A DNA stretch of 64,000 nt from Seohaeicola saemankumensis (GTDB taxonomy: Bacteria; Pseudomonadota; Alphaproteobacteria; Rhodobacterales; Rhodobacteraceae). Every line of letters starts with the position of its first letter. Position 1 is the first letter of the stretch. Under the pieces are notes generated by a model that did not search any database, was not told the origin of the DNA, and saw only the letters and a list, made by a program, of their open reading frames with translations. The stretch covers positions 1 to 64,000 of the forward strand of contig NZ_JAIUZI010000003.1 of the NCBI RefSeq assembly GCF_020171285.1. Direction: 5' to 3'. Positions 43,796 to 52,458 of the stretch are shown one piece after another. A program made the translations under genes and the position numbers.

Positions 43796-44153
43796 CACTA
43801 CTGACACTACCGATGACCTCATTGACCGGCTGGATGCGATTCTGGACCGCGAACGGCAGGCCCTTACCGGCGGCATGCTGGACATGCTGACCGACCTGAT
43901 GACGGAAAAGGACCAGGTCATCGATCAGATAACGGCAATTGAATCAATCGAACAGGACCGGCTGACACCGCTGCGCGACAAGGTACACCGCAATCAGGCC
44001 CTGCTTGATAATGCACTTGCAGGGATTCGGGCTGTGGCCACCCGAATGGCAGAACTGCGCAAGGTCCGGGAGGGGCTTGAAACCTACGACAGCGCCGGCC
44101 GCAAAACCAGGTTTGGCACCTCCGTCAGCAGCAGTATCGAAAAAAGGGCTTAA
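43785..44153 (+). CDS. FlgN-like flagellar export chaperone
   Basis: This 122-residue, helical, acidic protein has a long heptad-like helix pair: LIDRLDAILDRERQALTGG, then MTEKDQVIDQI, and LTPLRDKVHRNQALLDNALAGI, the usual FlgN layout. A short basic tail TRFGTSVSSSIEKRA resembles the C-terminal part that carries or releases hook-filament junction substrates. It overlaps the rod-protein gene by 11 bases and precedes flagellin, which supports a role in export. FlgN proteins diverge strongly, so this is a fold- and context-based call. Confidence 0.65.
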   Translation: MTTDTTDTTDDLIDRLDAILDRERQALTGGMLDMLTDLMTEKDQVIDQITAIESIEQDRLTPLRDKVHRNQALLDNALAGIRAVATRMAELRKVREGLETYDSAGRKTRFGTSVSSSIEKRA

Positions 44154-44324
44154 AGCAGCGATTTAGGCAAATGTGAAACATCTGCTTTCAGCGCCTTAGC
44201 ATTCCATTAGCACATACCGCGCCAATGTAGCGGCGCACCTTGAAATCAGGGTGGCGCGATGCCGGATGGTGATCGCAGTGGTCAGAAAGACGTTTGGTCC
44301 GTCCTTTGGGGGCGGGATGTAATC

Positions 44325-44339
44325 GGGTGAAAAGCACCC
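44325..44339 (+). promoter_or_regulatory. Hairpin in the flagellin 5' untranslated region
   Basis: GGGTG-AAAAG-CACCC forms a short hairpin whose end is 21 bases before the flagellin ATG, just upstream of its ribosome site AAAGGAAAA. FlbT, encoded downstream, regulates flagellin mRNA through its 5' leader in Caulobacter, so this is a possible target. Confidence 0.4.
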
Positions 44340-44360
44340 CATGACTAAAGGAAAACTGCT

Positions 44361-45572
44361 ATGTCCAGCATTCTGACAAACAACAGCTCCATGGTGGCGC
44401 TGCAAACGCTCAAGTCGATCAATTCCAACCTCGAAAAAACGCAGAACGAAATTTCGACGGGCAAGTCCGTCTCTTCGGCCAAAGACAATTCCGCTGTCTG
44501 GGCAATCTCGAAGGTCATGGAATCTGATGTGAAAGGTTTCACCGCCATTTCCGACAGCCTCAGCCTTGGCGAATCAACCGTCGCGGTTGCCCGTCAGGCT
44601 TCGGAAACCATCACCGACCTTCTGACCCAGATGAAAGGCAAGATTGTCGCCGCTCAGGAAGACAACGTCGACCGCGGCAAGATCAACGCTGATGTGACCG
44701 CGCTCAAGGATCAAATCAATTCGGTCATCGCGGCCGCCCAGTTCAATGGTCTGAACCTGGTGGATGGAAACACCGCCTCGACCAGCGTCCTGGCATCGCT
44801 TGATCGTGACTCTTCGGGCAATGTGACGGCCAGCTCGATCACGGTGAATGGACAGGACCTTTCGACCGGTGGATACACTGCCAACGATATTTTCTCCGGC
44901 AGTTCGACAGGGTCGTCGGGTGACGGTGACGCCGTCGCGCTGGTGCTGGACAACGGCGGCGGCAACGAGCAAATCGAAATCGCCGAAAACGGCGCAGCAT
45001 TTGCAGCCGGAGACAAGGTCAGCCTTACCGTCGGAGGCGAAGTCGTTTCCTATACCGTTACAGCGGACGACGCTGCATCTACCACAACTGCTGACGTGGT
45101 CGCAGTGGGTCTGAAGGCAAAAATCGACTCGCTCAACATCACCGGTCTGACCGTCGACTACGACAGCGGCACGCCGGGTACTCTCGACTTTACCAACGCC
45201 GGCACGACTGACCTTTCGGTTAGTGGTCAGTTTACCAACGCCGGATCGGGTGGTCTTGGCGCAATGGCCGGAATCGACGTGTCCACCAGCGGCGGCGCCA
45301 CATCGGCGTTGGCAGCAGTCGAAACACTGATCGATACCGCAATCACCGCCGCATCCTCCTTCGGGTCGGTGGAGACACGCATCAGCACCCAGTCGGACTT
45401 TATCTCCAATCTCACGGACTCGTTGAAGTCCGGGATTGGCGGCATGGTTGACGCAGATATGGAAGCCGCATCGGCAAGGCTGCAGGCCCTTCAGGTGCAG
45501 CAGCAGCTTGGCGTGCAGGCCCTCTCGATTGCAAACCAGGCGCCGCAATCGATCCTGTCGCTGTTCCGTTAA
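44361..45572 (+). CDS. fliC: Flagellin
   Basis: The 403-residue filament protein starts MSSILTNNSSMVALQTLKSI, then NLEKTQNEISTGKSVSSAKDNSAVWAIS, the conserved D0/D1 N-terminal helices. It ends ADMEAASARLQALQVQQQLG, then SIANQAPQSILSLFR, the C-terminal D0 helix. The centre (about 150-320) is a variable Gly/Thr/Asp/Ala-rich surface domain. Cys is absent. AAGGA precedes the ATG. A single flagellin gene is seen, followed by flaF and flbT, the alphaproteobacterial flagellin secretion and mRNA-control pair. Confidence 0.97.
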   Translation: MSSILTNNSSMVALQTLKSINSNLEKTQNEISTGKSVSSAKDNSAVWAISKVMESDVKGFTAISDSLSLGESTVAVARQASETITDLLTQMKGKIVAAQEDNVDRGKINADVTALKDQINSVIAAAQFNGLNLVDGNTASTSVLASLDRDSSGNVTASSITVNGQDLSTGGYTANDIFSGSSTGSSGDGDAVALVLDNGGGNEQIEIAENGAAFAAGDKVSLTVGGEVVSYTVTADDAASTTTADVVAVGLKAKIDSLNITGLTVDYDSGTPGTLDFTNAGTTDLSVSGQFTNAGSGGLGAMAGIDVSTSGGATSALAAVETLIDTAITAASSFGSVETRISTQSDFISNLTDSLKSGIGGMVDADMEAASARLQALQVQQQLGVQALSIANQAPQSILSLFR

Positions 45573-45580
45573 ACTCCATT

Positions 45581-45604
45581 CCGGGCCGCTATTTAGCGGC
45601 CCGG
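45581..45604. terminator. Perfect inverted repeat after flagellin
   Basis: CCGGGCCGCTA (45581-45591), TT, TAGCGGCCCGG (45594-45604) lies 8 bases after the flagellin stop. There is no T-run after it, so it may stabilise the abundant flagellin mRNA or reduce read-through into flaF rather than end transcription fully. Confidence 0.6.
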
Positions 45605-45640
45605 CCATTCGCAGGATCTCGAAACAGGTAAGGAAAAAAT

Positions 45641-46012
45641 GTGAGCGCCCTTTCCATGGCTCGGCGCGGGTATTCCGCAGCCTCTGTTCCTACAAAAACC
45701 AGCAAGAGCATCGAATACGATGCAATCGCACGAATTTCTCAGCGCCTGAAGATGGCTGCCCAGCAAGGGCCATCTGGTTTCCCGGAACTCGCCGCCGCAC
45801 TTCATGACAACCGCAGGCTCTGGACCATTTTTGCAACGCAGGTGTCAGATGCAGACAATCCCTTGCCGCGCGATCTGAAAGCAAGGCTGTTCTATCTGTC
45901 CGAATTCACTGCGGCCCACACCAGCAAGGTCTTGAACCGGACGGCCCCGGTTGGTCCATTGCTGGAGGTCAACGCCGCTGTCTTGCGCGGACTACGTGGA
46001 GGCAAAAGCTAA
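45641..46012 (+). CDS. flaF: Flagellar biosynthesis regulator FlaF
   Basis: This 123-residue helical protein is needed with FlbT for balanced flagellin secretion. It has the family pattern MARRGYSAASVPTKTSKSIEYDAIARISQRL, then LAAALHDNRRLWTIFATQVSD, NPLPRDLKARLFYLSEFT and a tail with LLEVNAAVLRGL. The GTG start at 45641 follows AAGGA; an ATG lies five codons later. Its TAA stop is directly followed by the flbT ATG. Confidence 0.93.
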   Translation: MSALSMARRGYSAASVPTKTSKSIEYDAIARISQRLKMAAQQGPSGFPELAAALHDNRRLWTIFATQVSDADNPLPRDLKARLFYLSEFTAAHTSKVLNRTAPVGPLLEVNAAVLRGLRGGKS

Positions 46013-46417
46013 ATGGGTGGCCTTGTCCTAAAACTCGCACCAAAAGAACGCATTCTCATCAACGGCGCGGTCGTCGAAAACGGGGATCGGCGCAGTCGCT
46101 TGTCCATCGTAACACCTGACGCCAATATCCTCAGGTTACGTGACGCAATCCACCCGGAGGAAGCGACGACACCGGTTCGCCGGGTTTGCTACGCTACACA
46201 GCTCATCCTGTCGGGCGACAGCGATCCCGATCGCGCCCGTTTGCAGCTCCTCAGGAGGATTGAGGAACTCAGCCAAGTGTTCACTGACCCCGACAGCCGA
46301 ACCTCTCTGGCGGAAGCGACGGACGCATTGATCGGTGATCATTACTACCAGTGCTTGAAAGCGCTCCGAGCCCTGTTGCCGCGCGAAGACCGCCTGATCG
46401 CGGCCCGCAACATATGA
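46013..46417 (+). CDS. flbT: Flagellin mRNA regulator FlbT
   Basis: FlbT is a post-transcriptional regulator; in Caulobacter it promotes decay of flagellin mRNA when assembly is blocked. The 134-residue protein starts GGLVLKLAPKERILINGAVVENGDRRSRL and has ILRLRDAIHPEEATTPVRRVCYATQLILSGD (about 41-71), the family signature, and YYQCLKALRALLPRE near the end. It is coupled to flaF with no gap and to the DUF1217 gene by ATGA. Confidence 0.94.
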   Translation: MGGLVLKLAPKERILINGAVVENGDRRSRLSIVTPDANILRLRDAIHPEEATTPVRRVCYATQLILSGDSDPDRARLQLLRRIEELSQVFTDPDSRTSLAEATDALIGDHYYQCLKALRALLPREDRLIAARNI

Positions 46418-47205
46418 CTTTCCAGGCGATTGTCCCTACAGGCGGTTTGACCGGTTGGCGGTTCTTGCAACGGACCTACGATGCACAGATCCAGGCTTTC
46501 TCTTCGGCTCCGCAGATTGGCCGAGATACAGAGTACTTCCTGGAAAAAATCGGCACGGTTTCATCTGCTGCTGATCTGGTTGCCGACCGCCGTCTTCTGG
46601 GCGTCGCGCTGGGCGCTTTTGGCCTGCAAGACGATTTGCCAAACAAGTACTTCATCCAGAAAATCATGGAAGACGGAACTACTGACCGGGAAGCCTTGGC
46701 AAATCGACTTGCCGACAAACGCTACACCCGGCTGTCACAAGCTTTTGGTTTCGGACCGGGCGAGGTACCGCAGACCGGAAACCCGCGTGCGATGGCCGAG
46801 ATCGTTCGTATGAACCAGGTTCAGTCATTCGAAATATCCGTCGGGGAAACCGATGATACCCTTCGTATCGCTCTGTATGCGCAGCGTGAATTGACAGAAC
46901 TCGCAGGGTCTGGCAGCAGTGACACTGTCAAGTGGTTCTCGATAATGGGCCTGCCACCGCTGCGATCAATGTTCGAAACCGCTCTAGGACTACCGCCATC
47001 CTTTTCGCAGATCGACATCGATCAGCAGATGGAAGTGCTTCGCGACAAAACACAACGTCTGACCGGAAGCGATCAGATAGACCAGTTTACAGACCCCGAG
47101 GCCCTCGAAAAACTAACGAATGCTTATCTCGCTCGCAGCCAGATCGCCAATGGCGCCAGTGGGTTATCTTCTGGGTCGGTCGCTCTGACTTTGCTGCAGG
47201 GCTAG
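46414..47205 (+). CDS. DUF1217 family protein linked to flagellar genes
   Basis: This 263-residue protein has no signal peptide. The pattern TYDAQIQAFSSAPQIGRDTEYFLEKIG, then DRRLLGVALGAFGLQDDLPNKYFIQKI and LADKRYTRLSQAFGFG fits DUF1217 repeats, found in alphaproteobacterial flagellar clusters. The protein is mostly helical. The start at 46414 overlaps flbT by four bases. Its place in the flaF-flbT unit suggests a role in flagellar assembly or export, which is not established as far as I know. Confidence 0.82.
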   Translation: MTFQAIVPTGGLTGWRFLQRTYDAQIQAFSSAPQIGRDTEYFLEKIGTVSSAADLVADRRLLGVALGAFGLQDDLPNKYFIQKIMEDGTTDREALANRLADKRYTRLSQAFGFGPGEVPQTGNPRAMAEIVRMNQVQSFEISVGETDDTLRIALYAQRELTELAGSGSSDTVKWFSIMGLPPLRSMFETALGLPPSFSQIDIDQQMEVLRDKTQRLTGSDQIDQFTDPEALEKLTNAYLARSQIANGASGLSSGSVALTLLQG

Positions 47206-47696
47206 TTCGCAACTTGGAAAAGCAGAGCGGAATTTGATGCAATTCGTTGAGTTTTCCACCTAGCAAGCGCGTATGGAAAATTTCCGGATTGTTTGATCCA
47301 ACGAACGATTTGGCAAAGTTCCGGACTGACATCAACTCCTGGATAAGCTTCCAGTTCAGTCGTACCTCACACCCTCGGGTTTGTTGTGCAAATCAATCCG
47401 CACAAGAGTTTTCGTCGCCTTTTCCTGGCATGCCTGTTCGAAAACAGTGTCTGGCGCGCCAATTCGCCAGCAGCCGCTACCCGCCTGTGCAGGCAAGCGT
47501 CCGGTGAAATTGTCCTTGAAGCGGGTGAGTTTTGATACTTACCTTACAGTACTCGACCATCCCTGGGCGGGCTGAAAAGCGCGCTCCCCCGGAGCACATA
47601 CCAACCCGGCGTCAATTCGGCACATCAGTAGGCTCTGGACGCTAGGGCAGGAAAGTTTGGCCGTCGCGCCGCCCCGGGCACGGTTGCGACGAACTT
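47206..47696. other. Intergenic region after the flagellar cluster
   Basis: About 490 bases lie between the end of the DUF1217 gene and the end of a minus-strand GntR gene. The base composition seems lower in GC than the neighbours. Short frames (47087-47335 minus, 47247-47507 plus) have no recognisable motif. A small inverted repeat CTGGCG/CGCCAG occurs around 47451-47472. Nothing else is supported. Confidence 0.35.
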
Positions 47697-48389
47697 CTAA
47701 GCGTCCTGTGCCGACGCTCTCATCAGGTAGTTCCGTGTCAATCGCCGAGCGCTGGCAATATGCGCGGCCATTGCATTGCGTGCGGCTGCGGCATTTTTGG
47801 CTGCGATCGCGTCAATAACCAATGAAATCTCCGAAAAGGACGCGGCAGCCTCTCCGCTTTCGACCATCATTGCGGGCCAAATCAACCCCATCCGACCGAT
47901 CAAACGTCGCAGCACCGTTTCCAGCTCAGTGTTGCCGGCCAGGCCAAACAGGAGATCGTAGAACTCTGTTTTGGCGGCTACGATCTCGCTTGCCGACCCC
48001 GAGACAAAGGCCGCCTTCAGCTGCACCGCAACGTCGGTCAGCTGCCTAATCTGCACGTCACCGGCATTTTCCGCCGCCAACCCTGCCAGCAGTGACTCAA
48101 GAGGTTCGCGCACCTGGTAGATCTCATCTGCCGTGCGGGCATCAATCTGGGTCACCGATGGGCCACGGTGCGGGACGATTTTGATTAGCCCCTCGGCTTC
48201 CAATTGCCGTAGCGCCTCGCGCAATGCCGTCCGGCTGGCCCCGGTCAATTCGCACAACTCCCGCTCGGGCAGACGCTGCCCGGGCAGGAACCGTTGAGAG
48301 AACAGTGCGTAGCGCAAGGATGAAACCAGCTGTTCGCGCACCGGGGCTGCAATTGGGCGAATACGAAGATCGCGATCTGGCTCTGTCAC
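47697..48389 (-). CDS. GntR family transcriptional regulator, FCD subfamily
   Basis: The regulator has 230 residues: a winged helix (about 15-80) with LRYALFSQRFLPGQRLPERELCELTGASRTALREALRQLEAEGLIKI, then an FCD domain (about 90-220) where VREPLESLLAGLAAE and TEFYDLLFGLAGN are visible. It lies just downstream of the exported Rid-family gene on the same strand (45 bases), so it may control that gene. The ligand is unknown. Confidence 0.87.
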   Translation of the reverse strand: MTEPDRDLRIRPIAAPVREQLVSSLRYALFSQRFLPGQRLPERELCELTGASRTALREALRQLEAEGLIKIVPHRGPSVTQIDARTADEIYQVREPLESLLAGLAAENAGDVQIRQLTDVAVQLKAAFVSGSASEIVAAKTEFYDLLFGLAGNTELETVLRRLIGRMGLIWPAMMVESGEAAASFSEISLVIDAIAAKNAAAARNAMAAHIASARRLTRNYLMRASAQDA

Positions 48390-48434
48390 ATCAGTCTCCC
48401 GGTTGTTCCAGCCGGAGTAGTCGCACGAATGCGT

Positions 48435-48914
48435 TCAGTCCGGCAAGACAGCGACTGCGTCTATCTCAACCAGCGCTTGAGGGATGAATAGGGCATCCAC
48501 ACCGATCAGCGCGCTGGCGGGAGGCGTCGCCGTTGAGATCCACTTGTCCCGGACCTGCCGCAACAGGGGCAATTGGCCGGGGTCATAGTCCTTGATGTAG
48601 ACGGTGACCCTGGCAAGTGAGGAAAAATTGGTTCCGGCAGCTTCCAGGGTGGCTTGCATGTTGGAAAACACCTGGTTCAACTGGGTCTCCAAATCGTCAG
48701 ACATCTGTCCCTTTTCGTCAAAGGGCACATGGCCCGACAGGTACATTAACCGTCCGGACCCAACAACAACGGCTTGTGAAACCCCCGGGATCTGCACCCC
48801 AGGCGGGTTAATCGATTGTAGCTGGTGCGCGGGTTCGGCCGCTGCGGCAGTACAGGACAATATCCCGATCAAAGCTGACGCAACGGTTCGACCAAGGGTA
48901 AAGATTTGGGGCAT
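48435..48914 (-). CDS. Exported Rid-family (YjgF/YER057c/UK114) protein without the catalytic Arg
   Basis: This 159-residue protein starts with a clear signal peptide (PQIFTLGRTVASALIGILS, cleavage after TAAAA at about 26). The mature part is a Rid domain: INPPGVQIPGVSQAVVVGSGRLMYLSGHVP, then ETQLNQVFSNMQATLEAAG and VTVYIKDYD. In RidA the last conserved part has PARSxVxV with the Arg that binds imine or carboxylate; here it reads PPASALIGVDAL. It therefore probably lacks imine deaminase activity. AAGGAAT precedes the ATG at 48914; the frame continues to 48947. Periplasmic location is unusual for this family. Confidence 0.82.
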   Translation of the reverse strand: MPQIFTLGRTVASALIGILSCTAAAAEPAHQLQSINPPGVQIPGVSQAVVVGSGRLMYLSGHVPFDEKGQMSDDLETQLNQVFSNMQATLEAAGTNFSSLARVTVYIKDYDPGQLPLLRQVRDKWISTATPPASALIGVDALFIPQALVEIDAVAVLPD

Positions 48915-49019
48915 TTGGGATTCCTTTTTTGTATTACAATATTTCAATAGTACAATGAGAAATTAGTGTCACCCCTCGATCTTCTGTTAACCAAAGATTC
49001 ATCGGGTGATCGCAAGCTG

Positions 49020-49796
49020 ATGATTATGACAACGCCATATGCCTTCCGCGAAGCCGCGCTGCCTCTGTTTCCGTCCGATGAGACGCCGGACACGTCGTTG
49101 GCCACTCCGCCGAACGGACGCCTGCCCTCCTATATTCGCGACCACCGTGCCAGATTGCGCGAACGGTTCATGACCGGTGGCGCTGCCGCGATTCCGGATT
49201 ACGAACTGCTGGAGCTGGTGCTTTTTCGATCCATCCCGCGACGCGACGTGAAACCACTTGCGCGGATGCTTTTGGACACGTTTGGCGACTTCAACCGGGT
49301 TCTTTCCGCGCCACCAGAAAGATTGTCAGATGTCAAAGGAGTAGGTGACGCCGTCATCACAGATCTCAAGATCCTGGAGGCCGCTGCGCAAAGATTGGCG
49401 CGATCCAAAGTCATTCATCGACATGTGATTTCCAGTTGGAACGCGGTCCTGGATTATTGCCACACTACGATGGCGCACCGAGACACAGAGCAGTTCCGTA
49501 TTCTGTATCTGGACGTCAAGAACACGCTGATCGCCGATGAAGAGCAGGCCCGTGGAACCGTCGACCACGTCCCGGTATACCCTCGCGAAGTCGGCAAGCG
49601 TGCGCTGGAACTGAATGCCTCCGCTTTAATACTTGTCCACAACCACCCGTCCGGCGATCCGACGCCCAGCCAGGCGGACATCGATATGACCAAACGAATT
49701 CGCGCTGTGTGCGATGCTTTGGGCTTAACCCTGCACGACCATCTCATCATTGGAAAATCCAGAGAACTGAGTTTTCGCACCGAAGGGCTTTTGTAG
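49020..49796 (+). CDS. radC: RadC family JAB/MPN-domain protein
   Basis: The protein has about 258 residues: an N-terminal helix-hairpin-helix part (LPSYIRDHRARLRERFMTGG, then IPDYELLELVLF and LSDVKGVGDAV) and a C-terminal JAB1/MPN-type metalloprotease-like domain (about 135-255). The domain has ILYLDVKNTLIADEEQARGTVDHV and the metal motif VHNHPSGDPTPSQADI (His-x-His and Asp). The name comes from a mis-mapped repair mutation; the real role is unclear. I take the ATG at 49020; a GTG at 48966 would add 18 residues and an ATG at 49026 is also possible. Confidence 0.88.
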   Translation: MIMTTPYAFREAALPLFPSDETPDTSLATPPNGRLPSYIRDHRARLRERFMTGGAAAIPDYELLELVLFRSIPRRDVKPLARMLLDTFGDFNRVLSAPPERLSDVKGVGDAVITDLKILEAAAQRLARSKVIHRHVISSWNAVLDYCHTTMAHRDTEQFRILYLDVKNTLIADEEQARGTVDHVPVYPREVGKRALELNASALILVHNHPSGDPTPSQADIDMTKRIRAVCDALGLTLHDHLIIGKSRELSFRTEGLL

Positions 49797-49798
49797 GG

Positions 49799-51358
49799 CT
49801 ACCTGACCCAGACCTCGACCCGCCGGTTCACCTTGCGGCCCCAATCGCTGTCATCACAAGCCATTGGCAGCGCTTCGCCAAATGCCTCAACCTTTACTGT
49901 GAGGCGGGACAGATCCGCCGTGTCGGCCGCAGCCAGAACCGCATCGCGCACTGCCGTGGCACGTTTTAGCGCAATACGGCGATTGCCCTCGGCAGGACCA
50001 TCGCCATCACTGAACCCGACGAAAGCCAACGTCCCGCCATCATGGGCGCCGCTGGCAATCGCGCGGGCCAGCTGTTCGATATTGGCGCGCGACTGCGAAT
50101 CGGGGCGCGCTGACCCTGTCTCAAACCGGAAGGACGTTGTTAGCCGCGACAGTGGTCGCAGCGATGAAATCATACTCTGCAGCTCGTCCAATGGTACTTC
50201 TGCGCCTGCGGATGAAATTGCATTCGCCAGCCGGTCACCTTGGACATTGACCGAGATTCGTTCCGGCGCCTGATCCACGAAACCAGATCTCCGGATGACG
50301 ATCTGCGCTGCAGGGCTGCGGGTATAAATCAGAAAATCCCGCGCGATTTTGGGCAACCGCCGGGCCGGCAGGTAAAGGAACATCGGCGATGTCAGCGGAT
50401 AGTCCTCGGTTTTGATCGTCCGCCGGCTCGCATTCATCGAAAACCCGCACTCACCGGTCAGTGTCAGCATGCGGGTCGAACCGGTTTCGGCAAAGCTTGC
50501 CATTCCGATAGCAAAAGGATCGGTGCTGACCGCACGGGCAAGATCACTGCTTAGCGCGTGCCGGACAAGCGTGTCCGACAGTGCCAGGTTGACGGGCTTC
50601 ATAAGGCGATCCTCGACGGACTGCGAGAGCCCTGACTCCGCCACAGGCAGGTGCAACGATATCGGCGCATCGGGACCACCCAAATCGGACCAGTTTGTTA
50701 TGCGCCCGGCAAAAACACGCGCCAGCTGTGTAGTCGAGATTCGGCGCACTGGGTTCACCGGTGCTACGACCGGCACGATCGCATCCAGTGCCAAGACCCG
50801 GTTCCGATTTGTCTCTGTCATATCGCCCAGACCCGCCTCACGGGCACGACTGCGCTCCCCCTCACGAATCTCGCGCATGGCCATGATCACATCCGCCTCA
50901 TTAGCCAAAAGATCGGCGAACCCTTCGTCCGTGTTTGTCACCCGAAAGGAAAACCGGGCAATGGCCTTTCCCGTACTCGGACGCAACAGCACATAGTCAA
51001 AATGTTCAGAATCCAGATCCTGCCGCAGGGTCTGCCAGCCGTCCCGCAGGGCAAATCCTTCCAGAAGCGCCGGCAACAACACCTCTGCCATCGTCGATGA
51101 GCCTGATATCGCCACTTCGGCGACGAAATCGGTCAGGCTGGGACAGGCCGGACCATCACACAAGACACCCGAGCCATCTACGGTCAGCTCGCCATATTGC
51201 GTATCAACACGGTAGAATTCTCCGTCATAGCCCAGCAACGTGCCGGTGATCTCGACCGAACCATCGGGTGAGCTAAGCGTCACGTCCTGGGCAAGCGCCG
51301 GAACGGCCTGCCAGAAAAAGAGAAGTGCGGCGAAAACCGCCGCACGCTGCCAAACCAT
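49799..51358 (-). CDS. Fusion of a phosphate-type substrate-binding domain with a C-terminal OmpA domain
   Basis: This 519-residue exported protein has a signal peptide (MVWQRAAVFAALLFFWQAVPALA) and a small N-terminal domain with VEITGTLLGYDGEFYRVDT. A PstS-like binding domain spans about 84-375: EVAISGSSTMAEVLLPALLEGF, LDAIVPVVAPVNPVRRISTTQLARVFAGRITNW and PIAMGMASF-type loops (DPFAIGMASF). The C-terminal OmpA/MotB peptidoglycan-binding domain (about 405-519) has TSFRFETGSA, FVGFSDGDGP and GRKVNRRVEVWV. A binding protein tethered to peptidoglycan would not be a simple transporter part; sensing or storage are possible. Its stop is 2 bases from that of radC (convergent). Confidence 0.82.
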   Translation of the reverse strand: MVWQRAAVFAALLFFWQAVPALAQDVTLSSPDGSVEITGTLLGYDGEFYRVDTQYGELTVDGSGVLCDGPACPSLTDFVAEVAISGSSTMAEVLLPALLEGFALRDGWQTLRQDLDSEHFDYVLLRPSTGKAIARFSFRVTNTDEGFADLLANEADVIMAMREIREGERSRAREAGLGDMTETNRNRVLALDAIVPVVAPVNPVRRISTTQLARVFAGRITNWSDLGGPDAPISLHLPVAESGLSQSVEDRLMKPVNLALSDTLVRHALSSDLARAVSTDPFAIGMASFAETGSTRMLTLTGECGFSMNASRRTIKTEDYPLTSPMFLYLPARRLPKIARDFLIYTRSPAAQIVIRRSGFVDQAPERISVNVQGDRLANAISSAGAEVPLDELQSMISSLRPLSRLTTSFRFETGSARPDSQSRANIEQLARAIASGAHDGGTLAFVGFSDGDGPAEGNRRIALKRATAVRDAVLAAADTADLSRLTVKVEAFGEALPMACDDSDWGRKVNRRVEVWVR

Positions 51359-51381
51359 GATAGACCCTGACTAAACCGCGA

Positions 51382-52356
51382 TTACCTTGCTGCGATTTTC
51401 AGGTCATCCACAAGATTATTCAACACCAGAAAATCACCGATTGCACCGCAGTTTGGCACAGACAGGACCAAATCTCGTGTCCGCAGCGAGGCCGCTCCGC
51501 GCAGTTCCAACGATTGCGCGGCGACATCCCGCCCGCAGTTGGTGTCCGTAACTTCGGCTTCGACACTCAGTGCGATTGTCCCGGCATGTTCCGTGAGCCC
51601 AGTCGGAAAAGTGTAGACCTCGGCAAGCTGCGGAGCAAAGGTGTCGGCTTCGCCCAATCGGGTCACCCGCCCGCCATTTACCGAGAAATCAGTCGCGCCG
51701 GACCAAACATGACCCGTTTCGCCATAAGACGCGCCGAATTCGCGGGCGTGAATCTGGAACCCACTGTCACCGGACCACTGAACGGCGACCCGGTCGAATT
51801 GCGCCAGTTCGGGAACATGCGCCGTGGCAACGGCCCCTTTTCCATTGGAAAAGGCCACAATGAACACCGCACGTTCGGCCAATGCGGGCACTGAAACTTC
51901 CAGCACACCGCCCTGATCCGTCACATCCGTAAAGATCATCCCATTGTGATGCACGGTAACCCGTTCATTGATGAAACACGGCGCGGTGACATTCAGAGTC
52001 ACATGCGCCATCGGACCGGGCTCAGCACGCGCCGAAACCGCGCAGCCCAGCACCGGCAGATCCGGGTCCGACGGTGCGATCGGCAGCGGCGCAGGGCGTG
52101 GCTTTGAGATATCAGGCGCCGCAGCGGTCAATGTGATGCGCTCAAGGTCCAATGCGGCCTGATCTTCATCGACCAGCTTCGGAGATTTCTGCGCCGGTGC
52201 CACCGGCGCGGGCGGCAGAATGGATTTTTGGATCGGCGCATTTTGCGCCGCAGGCCCGCCGCCGGAAGACTGGTCGAGGCTTTGCATTACAAAACCGATA
52301 CCGAGGGCACAGATTACCGTGCCTCCGATCATAGCAGCCATACGTACCTTCGACAT
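51382..52356 (-). CDS. Unrecognised exported or membrane-anchored protein
   Basis: The protein has 324 residues. One N-terminal hydrophobic segment (VRMAAMIGGTVICALGIGFVM, about 4-24) is followed by a Pro/Ala/Gln-rich linker (about 30-90). A mostly beta, Cys-containing domain follows with LGCAVSARAEPGPMAHVTLNV, CFINERVTVHHNGMIF and HVWSGATDFSVNGGRVTRLG. Four Cys in the folded part could form disulfides in the periplasm. It lies 23 bases upstream of the PstS-OmpA fusion on the same strand, so the two probably work together. I do not recognise the family. Confidence 0.7.
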   Translation of the reverse strand: MSKVRMAAMIGGTVICALGIGFVMQSLDQSSGGGPAAQNAPIQKSILPPAPVAPAQKSPKLVDEDQAALDLERITLTAAAPDISKPRPAPLPIAPSDPDLPVLGCAVSARAEPGPMAHVTLNVTAPCFINERVTVHHNGMIFTDVTDQGGVLEVSVPALAERAVFIVAFSNGKGAVATAHVPELAQFDRVAVQWSGDSGFQIHAREFGASYGETGHVWSGATDFSVNGGRVTRLGEADTFAPQLAEVYTFPTGLTEHAGTIALSVEAEVTDTNCGRDVAAQSLELRGAASLRTRDLVLSVPNCGAIGDFLVLNNLVDDLKIAAR

Positions 52357-52458
52357 GACACCCTCCGAAACCTATTAAGTCACGGAAAATGTCGCCCCCA
52401 ATCACGGCCAGTTTGTGGCCAAGGCGCGGAGTCATTCAGGCAATTTGGAACCGGAAGA

